Position numbers and translations under genes: made by a program
Assembly (NCBI GenBank): GCA_021234155.1
Contig: JAJEKV010000572.1
Span: 80,115-144,114 of the forward strand
DNA length: 64,000 bases
Source: Isoetes taiwanensis
Taxonomy: Eukaryota; Streptophyta; Lycopodiopsida; Isoetales; Isoetaceae
Direction of reading: 5' to 3'
Notes under the pieces: generated by a model
What the model was told of the DNA's origin: nothing
What the model saw: only the letters and a program-made list of their open reading frames with translations
The model's database searches: none
Shown: positions 21,375-33,636 of the stretch, in pieces
Numbering within the stretch: position 1 is the first letter of the stretch
How the letters are laid out: every line of letters begins with the position of its first letter

Positions 21375-23551
21375 CCGCCAAAACCCTGTAGTGCTATAAG
21401 GGGGATATGTTCATTTTCCAAATGTCATTGGGAAGCAGATTCAAAAAGCGTGCAGTAAGGGTATATGATTTGTCCGACACCTGCCATGATATCCCATAGC
21501 GGATCTCCATTCTCAATGGGGTACTCTCCTCATCTCTTGCTGCTTGAAATCAGCTGCTAACTCCATATAGAATCTAAGCCTGGTTGAAGGCGACTAGTCC
21601 TATAGTATATTAATCAACATTTTGTCATAATTCCATCTATCAAAAATCCATTTCGGGATTACATTCATGTATTAATACATTCATGTATTAATACATATTC
21701 TTGCCATTAAAAAAAGATGCCATCAGTGTACTCGCCAATCGTGAAAGCCTTCAGAAGCATCGATCAATAATGCCACCATATAGCCCTATCACGTAGCATC
21801 CAAATTCACAATACCTTCTAAATGGTGTCGTACCGCCCTATCACGTAGCACAAAAATCTACACAATCCCCCCATCGCGCATCCACATGTATAGCTTGCAC
21901 TAATTCAAGTGCTAAGCAACTTTCAGTTCATGTCTTAACACACAAACTCCACTAGACAACCATCTCAAAGTAAGCTTTCTCATTGTAACTACTCCATGTA
22001 CACCCAAACCTTCACCAAACTCCACTAGACAACCATCTTAAAGTAAGCTTCGTCAATGTAACTACTCCATCCCCGCCCTAATCTTTACCCCAACCCTGCA
22101 TTGCCGCTTTTTTTTTTTTTTTTTTTTTTTGGTTGATAAAATGGGTTTATTTATTTTACAATGCACCTACTTATTCTTAACACATAGAGATCATAAAAAT
22201 GTCATTCAATTTTAGAGATTATATGAATATCATTCAATTTCAACAAACTATTTTTTCCCTTAAAAAGTAATAATGTACGCGCTTAGCACATAGAGATAAA
22301 TATAAATATATCAAGACATATATAATTCATAAAGGGAAGATGAGATTCTTATATTCCATTAGGACTCCCTGAGTCGCGAAAAAAATAGAAAATTAAAAAA
22401 CCGTCGCAATTATCCCCATGGCTTTTTATCCAGCGCCATAGCTGCTGTTGCAGAGGGATGCAGACAAACCAGGAGTCGTGTACTCTGGCACAAACTCTTC
22501 AATGTCTTTCACAAAAGCAAGCGGGCATCTTCCACCACGTTCTAGTAAAGATCTTTTTTTTTTCTTGGGTGGATTGCTGGTACTTCTTTCTGGGTATTGG
22601 TTATACCTGTCATCATGATAGAAATGGATTATGAATAGTAGATGGCAGAGCTTGAGAGCCAACAAGCAATTTTGTTTCCGTTCATCTTCAGCTTGGTGGA
22701 ATCAAAGCAGAGCACTGGTCTATCGCTGCAGCACAGGGGGGATGCAGAGCTTGAAAAGTAAAAAAATTTAGGATGAACAACTTCGAATGCATATTGTGAG
22801 ATTTGATAAGTGACGGAGCAGTTTGCTTTCGACCTGTGAGCTCGAAGTTTGGATGGTGCTACCAGGTCTCATGTCTTTTATCAAAAAAATTCTCGTATTA
22901 TATCAAATTTCGGCATTACTCATCTTCCGTATAAATGAGTTGCCATTTTTTGGCCGATCTTTTGCCGCCCATTTGCTTCAGATCCTTCCAAAAGGAGGTG
23001 CATCTATCATTGGTGATTTTGGGCTTGGGGAAGAAATCTTTGGCTGTGAAATGGGTTGAGGCGGGCTTGTGAATCCATCAAAGCCATTATGCTTTCAGTC
23101 ATGCTCACTATGGCAGCTGTAGACATAACTTTGAAGTCGAACCATCTACTAGATTCATCAAAATGAGGGGAATGATTTGACAAGTAATCAGCAAGGAGAA
23201 TTTGTTATTAGGGTCACAGTTTGTAACTGAAATAAATGGAATAGAGATGGGAGAGCTTTTTACACCACTTATTACTTCGACTAGGGTATGGTTGCCCGCC
23301 ACTGCGGACGTACCGTACCTTGTGGTACCAAAAGCCGCATCGGTGCCATTCCACACTCCTCCCTGAACGACCACCAGGTGTCGCGACTTCGTGAGCCTAG
23401 AAGCCAGGGCTCCCTTGCTGTATACCCACCCATCGCGCACCTACGAACCCCTAAACATGCCCATTCCGAGGCATGATTCAATGCTAGGGGCTGGAATTCG
23501 CGCGCAAATTCCAGCCTCAATGCATGCAAAGGAGATGGGCAATAAGTGTAA
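21375..23551. other. No gene; several short duplications
   Basis: AT-rich spacer after the Helitron fragment. It contains an ATTCATGTATTAATAC duplication at 21664-21695 (itself palindromic), a 73-bp tandem duplication (listed separately), a T-run near 22110-22130, and an imperfect 28-bp palindrome GGCTGGAATTCGCG/CGCAAATTCCAGCC near 23490-23518. The part from about 23280 is likely the 5' flank of the pogo-like element. Overlapping open frames on both strands at 23280-23715 show no motif. Confidence 0.45.
21944..22072. repeat. 73-bp tandem duplication
   Basis: AAACTCCACTAGACAACCAT followed by CT.AAAGTAAGCTT..TC..TGTAACTACTCCAT occurs at 21944 and again at 22017 with few differences, so this is a fairly recent local duplication. 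Confidence 0.8.
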
Positions 23552-24830
23552 TTGCGGAGGATCAAGAAATTCGTGCATAAATACTTCCTTCTGGCTTGGG
23601 ACTCAATTGAACCCCTGCTTTTACCGAAGGCTAGACCAATGGTGTCCACTAGAGCCCGACCAGGGATCGATGTTACAACGTCAGGCAGCAGCAGACCGAC
23701 AGTAACGGCCAGCAAACGAGTTCATGCGCCCAAATCAAAGAAGAAGAATCCTCAGGCCAGTGGATCGGGAGCTACAATTACGAGGAAGCCAACAAAAAGA
23801 GGCCAATGGATGGAGCAGAAGATGCTAGACGCTCTAGATGAGGTGAATGAATATGGTATTTCAATTAGGGAAGCTTCTAGACGATCTGGTATCCCAGAAT
23901 CATCCATTAAAGACTGGTTGTGTGGACAAATTTCCCACAAAATGGAGAGACATCCACAGTTCCTAACACCGTCCCAAGAAAAGGAACTTGTGGATTGGGC
24001 CATAGAGAGGCCAGAACAGGGGATGGGCGTGACACTGGCTTCGGTGAAGGAACGTGCTGCAGACCTGGCCAAGGAGAATAATCCAACATTTGAAGGTGTT
24101 CCAGGGGGAAAATGGTGGAAACTCTTCAAGCAGCGCCATCCTGAAATCTCTCCCAGAGTGCAGAAACTTTAGATGTGTCACGTGCCTGGGCTATGAACCA
24201 AGAAAACTTGGATAGCTTCTACTCAGACTTGAAAGAAATATATGATGAATATAACTTCCCCCCTTCGAGGATCTGGAATGCAGATGAGACCGGGATCCAA
24301 GCTGGGAAAGTAAAGCGCCTGAAGATAATTGCAAGGAAAGGTGAGAATAGGGTTAGTGATCTTAGTGTGTGTCAATGCAGAAGGGTTTAAAATACCTAGT
24401 ATGTACATTTTCAAGGGAACTAGGATGAGTCAGGACAACATAGCCAGGTGTGAGGAGGGAGCAATTCAAGCTGTCCAGCAATCAGCTTTGATGACAACTG
24501 AACTCTATAAGTCTTGATTGTCCCACTTCCAATCTAGAGTGCCTGGAGGAGTATCACCTGAACGACCACATTTGATCTTGCTTGATAGGCATGAAAGCCA
24601 TGTGGAACTGGATGTCATTTTGGCAGCCAAAGATATGGGAATACATTTTGCACTATTACCTGCACATACATCACATAGGCTCCAACCACTAGCTGTGTTT
24701 TGCTTTGCGCCATTCAAAGGCAGCATTCAAAAGATTGAGGGCAGAATACATGGTCAAAAAAGACAGGTCTGAACCAAAGAGGAAAGACATAGCTGAATTG
24801 ATATCTAGTCCATGGCTGCAGGTCTAACAG
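23552..24830 (+). pseudogene. pogo/Tc1-mariner-type transposase with CENP-B-like DNA-binding domain, inactive
   Basis: The N-terminal frame (23552-24172) has a psq-type helix-turn-helix (ALDEVNEYGISIREASRRSG followed by IPESSIKDWL) and a CENP-B-type second HTH (LTPSQEKELVDWAIERPEQG, KWWKLFKQRHPEIS). After a TAG the DDE_1 catalytic domain follows in three pieces. IWNADETGIQ holds the first Asp. PSMYIFKGTR comes next. LILLDRHESHVELDVI holds the second Asp. LLPAHTSHRLQPLAVF has Ala where the family has the third Asp (LQPLDV). A TGA interrupts at 24515-24517 and a frame change near 24735 leads to LRAEYMVKKDRSEPKRKDIA. Members cut and paste DNA at TA sites. This copy lacks a catalytic residue and is broken. 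No TIRs were confirmed. Confidence 0.82.
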
Positions 24831-25857
24831 TGTCGAATATAAAGGATTTATGCACGGGCCTCATTATTTCTAAGTCCATTCTAAAGGCATAGCATTACAA
24901 CGTAGGTTTCATTAGTCATGCAATTTCATCCAAACAACCAAATTCCTAACTCAATACATAGTTGTATATTAATGCCCCTTGGTAGACAACATTTGTATGC
25001 TGTGGATTCTATTCACCTGTAGAATGATCCATAGAAACATCAACTGGGGTGCCTTAGAAATTGCCTCCATGGAGGGCTCTATTTCTAGATAGATCAATGA
25101 TTGGGTTATCATTGACGAAGTTGATTCCGCTCTCGATTGAATGAGTAGCAGTTTTGATCACTCCGATATAGAGATCAAGCCACAATGAGGGGTTCTGCGA
25201 GCATACCAGGTGCTATATATATGAAATTCATAAATTTGAGGTCCATCATTTTTATGGCCTTACGGTTTGACTTATAGAGGCAACCTATGGTCTTGCAGAG
25301 CAGGCTCCCAAACTCGTGTCCCAACAATTAGCACAGAAAACATTATAGCTAACATAGAGAAGAATTAACTTGAATGTATCTAATTAATGCCAATAGCTTC
25401 TTTTGCAATCGCTCAAACTGGAACAAATTTCGAATGTCCATATATATGTTAGGCCTAATTGACACAATTCAAACCAATAAGTGAGTCATATAGGAAGAGA
25501 AATGTTTGCAGCGGCCTTGGCCGATACTTGATAAATTTCTTGTATATACTAAATATTAAATTAAAATAGGGGTATAAGTGCACGACTAGGCCAAAAATGG
25601 ACTTTTTGTTGCATGCCTTTTTGCTTTTACCTTCATTGTGCAAGGCTATGTGAAATGTAGACTTGTTTTTGAAGGCCTCTTCTTTTCCAGACTTTATTTT
25701 GCATGGTAAAAGGGGTCTTGCAGGGCCTCCAGCCTTCAAATTCCAATCCTGCACAACACCATTAAACAAGGTGGGCACCCCAAAAATTTTAGCAAAATTC
25801 TAAAGACATGCTTCATCTTCTTTTTCCCATCTTATTTAAGGGTTTGTCACTTCGGTT
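24831..25857. other. Intergenic, no gene seen
   Basis: AT-rich sequence between the pogo remnant and the promoter of the phosducin-like gene. A TATTTAAG word at about 25833-25840 could serve as a TATA-like element for that gene. Confidence 0.45.
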
Positions 25858-25865
25858 TAGGGTTT
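25858..25865 (-). promoter_or_regulatory. telo-box (AAACCCTA) in the phosducin-like gene promoter
   Basis: TAGGGTTT on the plus strand is AAACCCTA on the minus strand, the plant telo-box found near transcription starts of many growth- and translation-linked genes. It lies 175 bp upstream of the start codon and about 20 bp after a TATTTAAG word. The role is inferred from position and known plant promoters. Confidence 0.4.
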
Positions 25866-25874
25866 TCTATACGC

Positions 25875-25961
25875 ATGTGCAGATCGTTCAAATCTATATG
25901 CTCAAATCTGAAATCTGATGTGCAAATCGATGCTGTAGGCTCAATTTATCACAGTGCATGA
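25875..25961 (+). other. Upstream ORF (28 codons) in the phosducin-like 5' leader
   Basis: An ATG at 25875 opens 28 codons ending TGA at 25959-25961, 78 bp before the main start. If the leader is unspliced, ribosomes would meet it first, which could lower translation of the main frame. Leader splicing would remove the argument. Confidence 0.3.
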
Positions 25962-26039
25962 GCTGGCAGTCCATGTGGCATCTGGGCACCACGTAACTTC
26001 ATTTATAGCCGGATCAAAGCAGCATTTCTTTTGTCTGAA

Positions 26040-27159
26040 ATGGCAGATTATCATTTTACCTACAAAGATGTGGAAGGAACTAGCACAGAATGGGATGATA
26101 TACAGAGAAAGCTTGGAAATCTGCCGGCCAAGGCACCTGTAAAGAAACCAGATCCTTGGACTCCGGCAGAAGATGCCGATCAAAGGAAAGACAAGCACTG
26201 GATTGATTCAAAAACGGAAGAAGAGCTTGAGGAATTGGAGGATGACCTCGGACTTGATGATGATAGATTTTGGAAGAATACAGGTTGCTTTTCTATCATA
26301 TGCTCTGTCTGCAGTGTTGTCTGTGATGTGGAATGTATATTTTCTTGCCAGGAAGAAGAGGTTGGAGGAATTGAATCAAATAGCTAATAAGCCAAGATTT
26401 GGATCCGTTTTCCATATTAAAGCTGGTGACTTTGTGCGGGAGGTTTCTCAAGCCCCAGCAGATGTGTGGGTTGTGGTCCACTTATACAAGGAAGGGTAAG
26501 AGCTCTAATGCTTTTCAAGGTCTAATATGTGCAAGCCTGAATAATATATCTGAGTTCTTTGAGCTATTTCTCTAAGATATGATGTCAATTTGACAAATAT
26601 CTTGTCATACATGATGTCAATTTTCTGTTTTGATTTAATGAATGGATCACACTAAGCTGGATATTACATATTTATTTACGTCCATGCCCTATTGTTGATT
26701 ACTATTTTGGTTTACTTCCAGGCTTCCTGAGTGTATTTTGTTGGAGCAATGTCTTGAAGAGCTTGCATCAAAGTACCCTGGGACAAAGTTTGTAAAAATT
26801 ATCTCGACTGATTGTATACCCAATTATCCTGATTTTAATCTGCCAACTGTGCTTATATACAATCATACCAATGTTAAAGCAACTTTGGTGGGCTTGCAAC
26901 ATTTTGGTGGACGACAGTGTACTCCTGAAGGTGTGATCTCTAGCTTTTCTTATTGTAATATCGGTTTGGTAAATGAACGTGCAATTCATTCTCTTTCTGT
27001 TCCCCAGATGTGGCATTCACTTTGTGTCAAGTAGGGCCTGTTCTTACGGGGCATGGAAGTGACAAATCCTTAAAAGAGAAGGTTCAACATGATTTCATTA
27101 AACGCGTCATCACTAGGCATGAACAAGGTAATCATGATGACTCTGATTCGGATGATTAA
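26040..27159 (+). CDS. PDCL3: Phosducin-like protein, PDCL3/VIAF type (four exons)
   Basis: Exons are 26040-26283, 26352-26495, 26722-26930 and 27008-27159, with GT/AG introns of 68, 226 and 77 bp. The summed length is 749 nt. One added T in the T-run at 26268-26271 makes 750 nt (249 aa) and turns DDRFW.. into the family-like DDRFLEEYRKKRLEEL across the first junction. Family marks are TEWDDIQRKLGNLP at the N-terminus, FGSVFHIKAGDFVREV, VWVVVHLYKEG, KFVKIISTDCIPNYPDFNLP, HFGGRQ and an acidic DDSDSDD tail. The domain is a thioredoxin-like fold without CxxC. Relatives assist the CCT chaperonin in folding actin and tubulin in the cytosol. Start choice: the ATG gives MADYHFTYKDVEGTS just before the conserved block. 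It is either a real gene with an assembly error or a very young pseudogene. Confidence 0.9.
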
Positions 27160-28518
27160 TGTCCCGGGATTTAAATTATTGTCATAAGCCAGCCATGTTT
27201 TTTGTGTGGCATGCTTAAGAGTTTTGAAACAGTTAATATACAAGTCAGCGAAGGACATGTTTCTACAACGGGTTTCTTTTCAAAATCTTTTCCTGAAAAT
27301 TACAAGGCAAAGGCAATATCTTCTTAGCTTCATTTGTTCTGTCCAAAGAATCATAATCTTGGATGTGCATGAAGTCTGCAGTTATTGAGATGCATAACTG
27401 CTCTAGCCTTCCTTGCACCCCCCGGCTTCAGGATGTTCTTCATCCGTGCAGAATATTCGTATGTGCATGGGAGATCATTGCAGAGACCATCTAGCAGTAT
27501 GTTGTAGGTTACACATTTGATCATTAAGGTTCACTGCTTGGGCTTCGGCAGTATCACCTACTGAGATTCTTGGCCATAGGATATCTTTTGCTTTGAAGCA
27601 GCTCATAATGCATGCATTATATGTGATCACAGATTCCATATCTTCAACGTTAAATTTAGCCTGTTCATTTTGCACAACTAATCCATCAATTTGTTGTAAT
27701 AAAATGCACACCCATTTTGAAGCATTTGTTGAAGTTATAAAAGCTTCCTCAGTGCTCTATCTTGCGAAATCCAGCAAAAGACGCTCCAGCAAAAGACGTT
27801 ATTGGAGACTAACCCCTGCCTGACAAATCTTGGAAAAGGAACTTTGTCATAACCTCACTAACGAAAGGATGCCTCAGAGTGTCGATTTTGTGTTACGGGT
27901 TTGTAGTGCATTTGGGGATGAATGATAGCTTGACACAAAATGCATTTGGGGATGAATGATAGCTTGACACAAAATTGCCACTAAAATAGTGAAAGCGCAC
28001 ACTTGTTCGTTCGATGCTGGCAAGCTGGAAATAATTTGCTACTTGCATAAATTGGCTTTAGATATACGTTTGCAACTATTGCACTCTATGCTGATATATG
28101 TATTGTATTACTTATCCCCAACCAATATTCAAGCAGAGATGCATTGGCAAGTTGCGTTGAGCAATTATGATGCAAAAATTGTTTATTTTTTAATTTAAAC
28201 AACGTGATACAGTTTGGCTTCAAAGGCATTCTCACTCCTGTTTCAACCCAAGCTCAACCATTTGTTGCTCAGTACTTACAAGGCCTGTCTGTGCAACAAA
28301 GCTGCAAACGTGTAGATAAGATAGTGCATATAGGTGGCCTTACTAGAGAAGGAATCATATCAGAGAAAAAAATAGATACCAAGAAAGCAGAACAAAAAGT
28401 GTTACAGCAAGAATCGTAAGGACAAAGACATGAAGCATCACCATCCAGCTATCCAAATATAAGGCCAGGATTACTTGTGATGATAATACTACCACAAGGG
28501 CTATCATCACTATCTTAA
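27160..28518. other. 3' flank of the phosducin-like gene; a perfect 34-bp duplication
   Basis: The first few hundred bases are probably 3' UTR. At 27907-27940 and 27941-27974 the unit TGCATTTGGGGATGAATGAT plus AGCTTGACACAAAA is exactly duplicated. No other gene is seen before the LINE remnant. Confidence 0.5.
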
Positions 28519-31500
28519 TTGCAACCCATGTTGATTTCTGCAGTCAGAGACAAGATTTTAGTAGTCCGTATTCAATCTGACCCTTTTAATATTCATCTTC
28601 ATATTGAAGAGGATAGACTAGAAAAAATCATTAAGTCAGCTGCTATTTGTTCGAAAATTAAATACACCAAAGACTTGGATCATGGCAACCCTATGTCTTC
28701 TTCAGAATGGCCAAAAATAGAATTAAAAAAGAAAGTATCATCCAAGTCAAGGATGATAATGGAATTACTATTTCTTCTCATGATCAGATCTTCATTTCTT
28801 TCATTATAAATACAGAGATCTCTTCTCTCAAGAGGTTAAGACTGCTTCTGCATCTCACAATTCAAACAATTTTATCTCCCTTATCAATTGTATCTCCTCT
28901 ATCCCTAGACCTCTGGATAATAGTATTGTCTCAAGTCCTACTGTTGATGAGATTCTGAATGTCATTAAAAGTTTTTCCAAAGGTAAGTCCCCAAGTCCTG
29001 ATGGCCTCCCCCCAGAATGTTACCTTCATTTTTGGGATATTATGAAGATGGACTTCTTGGCTTTTAGTTTTTGGGCAACTAATCAATTGCATATCTCTAT
29101 CTCAAGTGGTCTTATCTCTCTTATCCCAAAGATTGACTATCCCCCTGATATATCTCGATTGGAGCCCATTTCTCTTTGTAATGCTTCCTACAAAATCTGT
29201 GACAAGATCGTTGCCCTCATAATCAAACACTTTCTTCAAGAAAGTATCAGCCTTCACCAATCTACCTTTCTTTCTAAGAGATTCATCCTTAACAATTATA
29301 TCTCTGCTATGAAAGGATTGCATTGGAATAAGATTAGTGAATTAATTGTGTTCTTTTCAAGTTAGATTTTGAAAGGGCTTTTGACACTATCTCTTGGGAC
29401 TTTATTGACTTTGCTATGCCCAAAATTGATTTCCCTCTAAAGCTTAGGTAGCTTATTTTGGATTTAAACTCAAGGGCCAACTCTTCTATTCTCATCAATG
29501 GATCTCCCTCTAATTTTTTCCCTCTCCAAAGAGGGGTGACACAAGACTAGCTCCCTATCTTTTTCTTGTGGTGGCTGAGCTCCTTACTAAAGTTGTACTG
29601 CACCATGTGAATCTGGGTAACATTGATTGCTTGAAACTTCCAGACTTTGACAAAATTCTTTCCATTCTTCAATATCTTGATGATACCTTTTGTTTTCTCA
29701 AAGCTGATGATGCAAATATCAAGTCCTTCATTAATATCCTTGGTCAACTTTCTGATGTTTCTGGTGTTCATTTAAATATGTAGAAGAGTGTTATTATTGG
29801 TGATTCTCAGTTGTCCTCTATTGCTGGTATTGATGTCCTTAAAATTAATGTTGCCTCTCTCCCTTGATCCCCATTTAAAAGGCCTTTGGACTCCTATCAT
29901 TGAGAAAATCAGGAAGAAGCTCAATCATTATTAAGGTTGTCTTAGTTTTGCTGGTAGATGTATCAATGCAAACTCTGTGCTTGCTAGATCTCATCTTTAC
30001 TACTCTTGTGCTATGATTGCTCCTAAACGTATCTATAATGAGCTCGAAAAAATCATTAGGAATTTTGTTTGGGAAGGTAGTCACTTGGTGAATTGGAATA
30101 CTATTACTAAAAACAAGAAGTATGGTGATTTGGAATGCAAAAATCTATATGTCCAGGCCTGTGCTTTAGGTGGCAAATATGTTTGGAGGTCGCTCACTTG
30201 TGTTAATCTGCCTGTTTCTCATTTTATCAACTATTGGCTGAAGATTAGCCATATTGAGGGCCATTCCACAATTGAGCACTCTCTACCTGACTCTATACTC
30301 AACTCCATGCATCCTCACAGCAATACTTCTCCTATCATGAGAAATATAATGAAGGCCTAGAACTTGATTTATTTTGCCTTTCACTATTCTTGTATTGATG
30401 ATCTCCATCTTAAAATGTCTTATCTTCTGGAATCCTCTCCTTAAAGATCGTCATACTTATTGCCTGGCAGTCAAGCATCCTAAAATTTATAGAAAATGGT
30501 CTGAAGAAAGGGTTTTCCCACATTAACAATTTATGGTCTAATGGTAGATTCTCAGTTGTCCGCCTTTAAGAGAATGGTGAGAGGTACTTCCACGGATAAA
30601 AAGATATTTTTACATATCATGAGTATCATTCATGGCCACATCCCTAAAGCCGACTCTTCTATGGTTTTGGATTGGAATCTTCAAAATAAATGTGTTTATG
30701 AGGTTAAGAAAATTTACTTCTTAAACAATTCTGACTCCTTGCCTAAGGGGGTTATCAAATGGAACATCTATAAAGATAATATGACTCGTCTTTTTTATAA
30801 TATTTGGAATTCCTATTGTCCCCCTAAAATCAGGTATTTCATTTGGATTATTGGTAATCATAGTGTGTTAAGCCTTATGTCTCTTATCAAAAGGAATCAT
30901 GATGTTTGGGCTACTTGTCCCCTAAATTGTAATAATTTGGAAAGTATGGAACATATCTTCTTCTGTCCAAAGTTAAATCATTTCTGGTCTTGGTTTGAAA
31001 ATAAAATTAATGCCACTGTTGATGGTTCTTTGTTTCATATTATCCAAAACGATGATGCTTTCAAAACACTCTGTATTTCACTGCCTTGTGGAACATATGG
31101 AAAGCTAGAAATAGAATGTTTTATGGTAGGCAAAACTTTTCCACTGTGTGGCTTAAAATTCATTTCCAATATGATATTGAGTTGCTGGCTACTGCTAATA
31201 AACGGGAAAAGGGGGATGAGTATGATAGAAAGTGGGATCATTATGGTAAATTTGAAGGGTCATTTCAATTATTTAAGTCTTCCTTTAATGCTACTGGTAT
31301 TGACATTGACTTATTTCTTCGATAGAATACGGATTCTTTTTAATCGATGGGAGAATTTGAGCATAAAATTTACAGAGTATGAAGGCTCTTTTTTCAAAAG
31401 TGACTCATCTTCTTTGGAACACAAGCTGGAAGAAATGGATATGGACATCGCAATTATTCTGAATTCAGAGGTGCAGCATCTCAAGGAAATCCAGTGGGCC

Positions 31501-31614
31501 AATATCTTTTGTGAAAAAGTTTACAATGTCCACTCTCTATTCTACTTTCTGACTTACTGGCACTCAAGACTTACGATAGATAGTTTGAAAGGATCCGAGA
31601 TCTATATTATGTGA
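28519..31614 (+). pseudogene. Plant L1-type LINE ORF2 remnant (RT and zf-RVT)
   Basis: Readable blocks in order are: pre-RT IIQVKDDNGITISSHDQIF (28720); FSKGKSPSPDGLPPECY (28975); LISLIPKIDYPPDISRLEPI followed by SLCNASYKICDKI (29110-29210); LDFERAFDTISWDFIDFAMP (29355-29415); LILDLNSRANSSILINGSPS; PLQRGVTQ; and QYLDDT with YLDD at 29673-29684. A zf-RVT finger region follows in the open frame 30541-31614 (IWNSYCPPKIRYFIWI, CPLNCNNLESMEHIFFCPKL, FW). A frame change near 31080 leads to ALWNIWKARNRMFYGRQ, the usual L1 C-terminal phrase. Stops and frame changes occur throughout (for example 29520-29550 and 29780-30000). The endonuclease and ORF1 are not recognised upstream, so the copy is probably 5'-truncated. 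It differs clearly from the minus-strand LINE at 5.7-12.1 kb. Confidence 0.88.
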
Positions 31615-33051
31615 ATAAGGGGCTTGCAGATGCCTACGGGATTATGCTTTGGTTGTACTCCACAGTTGACCCGAAAATTCTGATAGAGAATTGTGGCTCG
31701 ACCAATGATAATTACAAAATGCAGCTCGTCTTTCCTAATCTCAGGTTTTGTAGATTGGTACTTTGCCTCTTCTTCATCTTCGAAACATTCTTCTCCTTTA
31801 TATCCTTGTTCGTTTCCACTCACTCTTCTCATCCTTTCATTCCACTCTCATTTCCGATCTTTATCATTGATCAAGGATCTTCTCTTGCTTGTTTCATATG
31901 TTTTATTGGGTTTTGTACTTTATCAGGTATGTGTAGCAGGGAACTTGAAACTTTGCTTAGAGTCGACAACATGTTGTTTCTGAAGACATCTTCTCCAACT
32001 TCTTTCTGGACATGATCTTCATAATCTATCATTGCTCTGGGGGCTTCTAGAAAACCATTGCTTTGGTGGCTTCTGGATGTTTTCATCTTCGGCATTTATA
32101 CATCTCTTTTGTCCCATATCGACAAGATTGGAATTCTGTATTTCCTTTTTGTCATTTTCCGTACTATGAAGATAACAAACTACTTATGTAATTGTCAAAA
32201 ACCAGTGCCATTTAGTTAGTTAGGTTACCTGACGGTTGGGTTTTCTTATTCTCATATACCCCTCTGGTCTTCCTTTTTTCTTCATCAGCGCATCTTCATC
32301 TCCACGCTTAGGTTTTGATCCCCTGCTTCCCATTTCCTCCCTTTCCTCCCTTTGTTGCATGCCTAGTTATTCTTTCTTGTTCAAGCCACTTTTGGAGTTT
32401 CCGGTGCTTTTCCTCCTGGCATGCTACCTGATCACAACCTTGCTTCCTTCTGGCCCTTTGTTTACCTCTTGCGGGTTGGGATTTCTTGATTTAACTGCAT
32501 GCGGATTTCCTTGTAGACCTTTTTTCATCCCGTTCGTGCTCTTGCCGTTGGCCCTATTTAAGGTTTTGTTACCGTTTTATTCTGCCATGCTACCCTAATC
32601 TTGCAGCCTGTTTCCTTCTGGCCAGAGTTGTTTGCTTTCTTGGTTGATTTTTTGTGGCATTGATTGCAAGGTTTGATGGTGGATCTTTTCAAACACCGGT
32701 CTTCAAGCACATGTTTCAACTCCATACTTATCTTCGGCTATACAAGATTTTGCTGTAAATTCTTTTTTGGTATCTAGTTTGAAGGCTTTGAAGGCCATGT
32801 TCTTCTCTGGCAGTTGTATTGTAGCGCAAATTTGTTTGAAGGAGTTGCATCGAAATCTCATGTGTTGTATTCACAGTAGGAACCGAGGAGCTGTATTTGA
32901 TATTTTTGCCATAAGCAAGGTTTTGTGCAGATAGTCCCACACACCAACTGGAGTAACAGAATACCAAGCCTAATAAACAAATAAAAAGTAGTTAATAAAG
33001 CATATAATGAACTAAGTTAATTAAACATCTTACTTAATTAAAAATCAGAAG
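31615..33051. other. No gene seen
   Basis: CT-rich plus-strand composition gives hydrophobic open frames (for example 32236-32598) that read like composition artefacts. A minus-strand phrase FLEAPRAMIDYEDHVQKE near 32010-32060 looks protein-like but stands alone. Confidence 0.4.
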
Positions 33052-33636
33052 TCAGACACTTACCATTCCACGCGGCTTAAAGATAGGCTGAAGAAAAAAC
33101 AGACGAGGCTCACTATCTTTCTCCTTTGCAGGCAAATGTCGCACATATTGTTTAAATGTCAAGATAAAATCTCTCTCATAGGTCCAAATTGGCTGACGGA
33201 AGTGATGGTCATCAAACTTTGTTGCTGTAGGATTGCAGTTCTTGCTGATCCGCTCGCCATACTTTACAAGCTCACCTCCATCATCTTTCTCTAATACTAC
33301 ATCACAGTCCTTAACTGAATGCAATTCCCTAACACCTCTAATGCCAAACCTCATAAGCATAAAATAGACAAGTCACTTTATGCAACCCATTGGATGGGTT
33401 ATCTGGTGATCGATATCAGCCAGAATCTCGCTCTCAACACCAAAAGAAATCGCAGGCGCCTTCTTCTTTGGCCTGTCATAGTTTCCACTCACCCTTGTCT
33501 TCTTTATCATTCCAATAAATGCTTCTTTACTCTGAGCAAAAACAGGATCTGTAAGAATATCAAAGGGAGGCTCACGAATCCCAGTTTGCCCTATCCTTTT
33601 CTCTTGATCCCTTCTCAAAATTGGGTTAAAGCACAA
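33052..33636 (-). pseudogene. DUF3504/Crypton-like tyrosine-recombinase fragment
   Basis: One frame runs through two open pieces (33636-33373 and 33360-33052) separated by a single in-frame TGA. Landmarks are EPPFDILTDPVFAQSKEAFI, KKTRVSGNYDRPKKKAPAIS, ILADIDHQITHP, FMLMRFGIRGVRELHSV, DVVLEKDDGGELVKYGERIS and FILTFKQYVRHLPAKEKDSE followed by PRLFFLQPIF. The pattern of a DNA-binding core followed by R-G--E (first catalytic Arg region) and Y-ER-(S/T)K resembles the DUF3504 domain shared by QRICH1-like proteins and Crypton transposons. The C-terminal HxxR...Y catalytic part is absent, so it is a truncated fragment. It points away from the DDE-like gene that starts 430 bp to the right. Confidence 0.55.

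Noticed and set aside
23281-23715. Minus-strand 144-aa ORF opposite the start of the pogo-like gene
   Set aside because: It overlaps the N-terminal coding frame of the transposase and its 5' flank and shows no motif.
32236-32598. Hydrophobic 120-aa plus-strand ORF as a membrane protein
   Set aside because: It follows the CT-rich composition of the strand and has no start context, homology or splice support.
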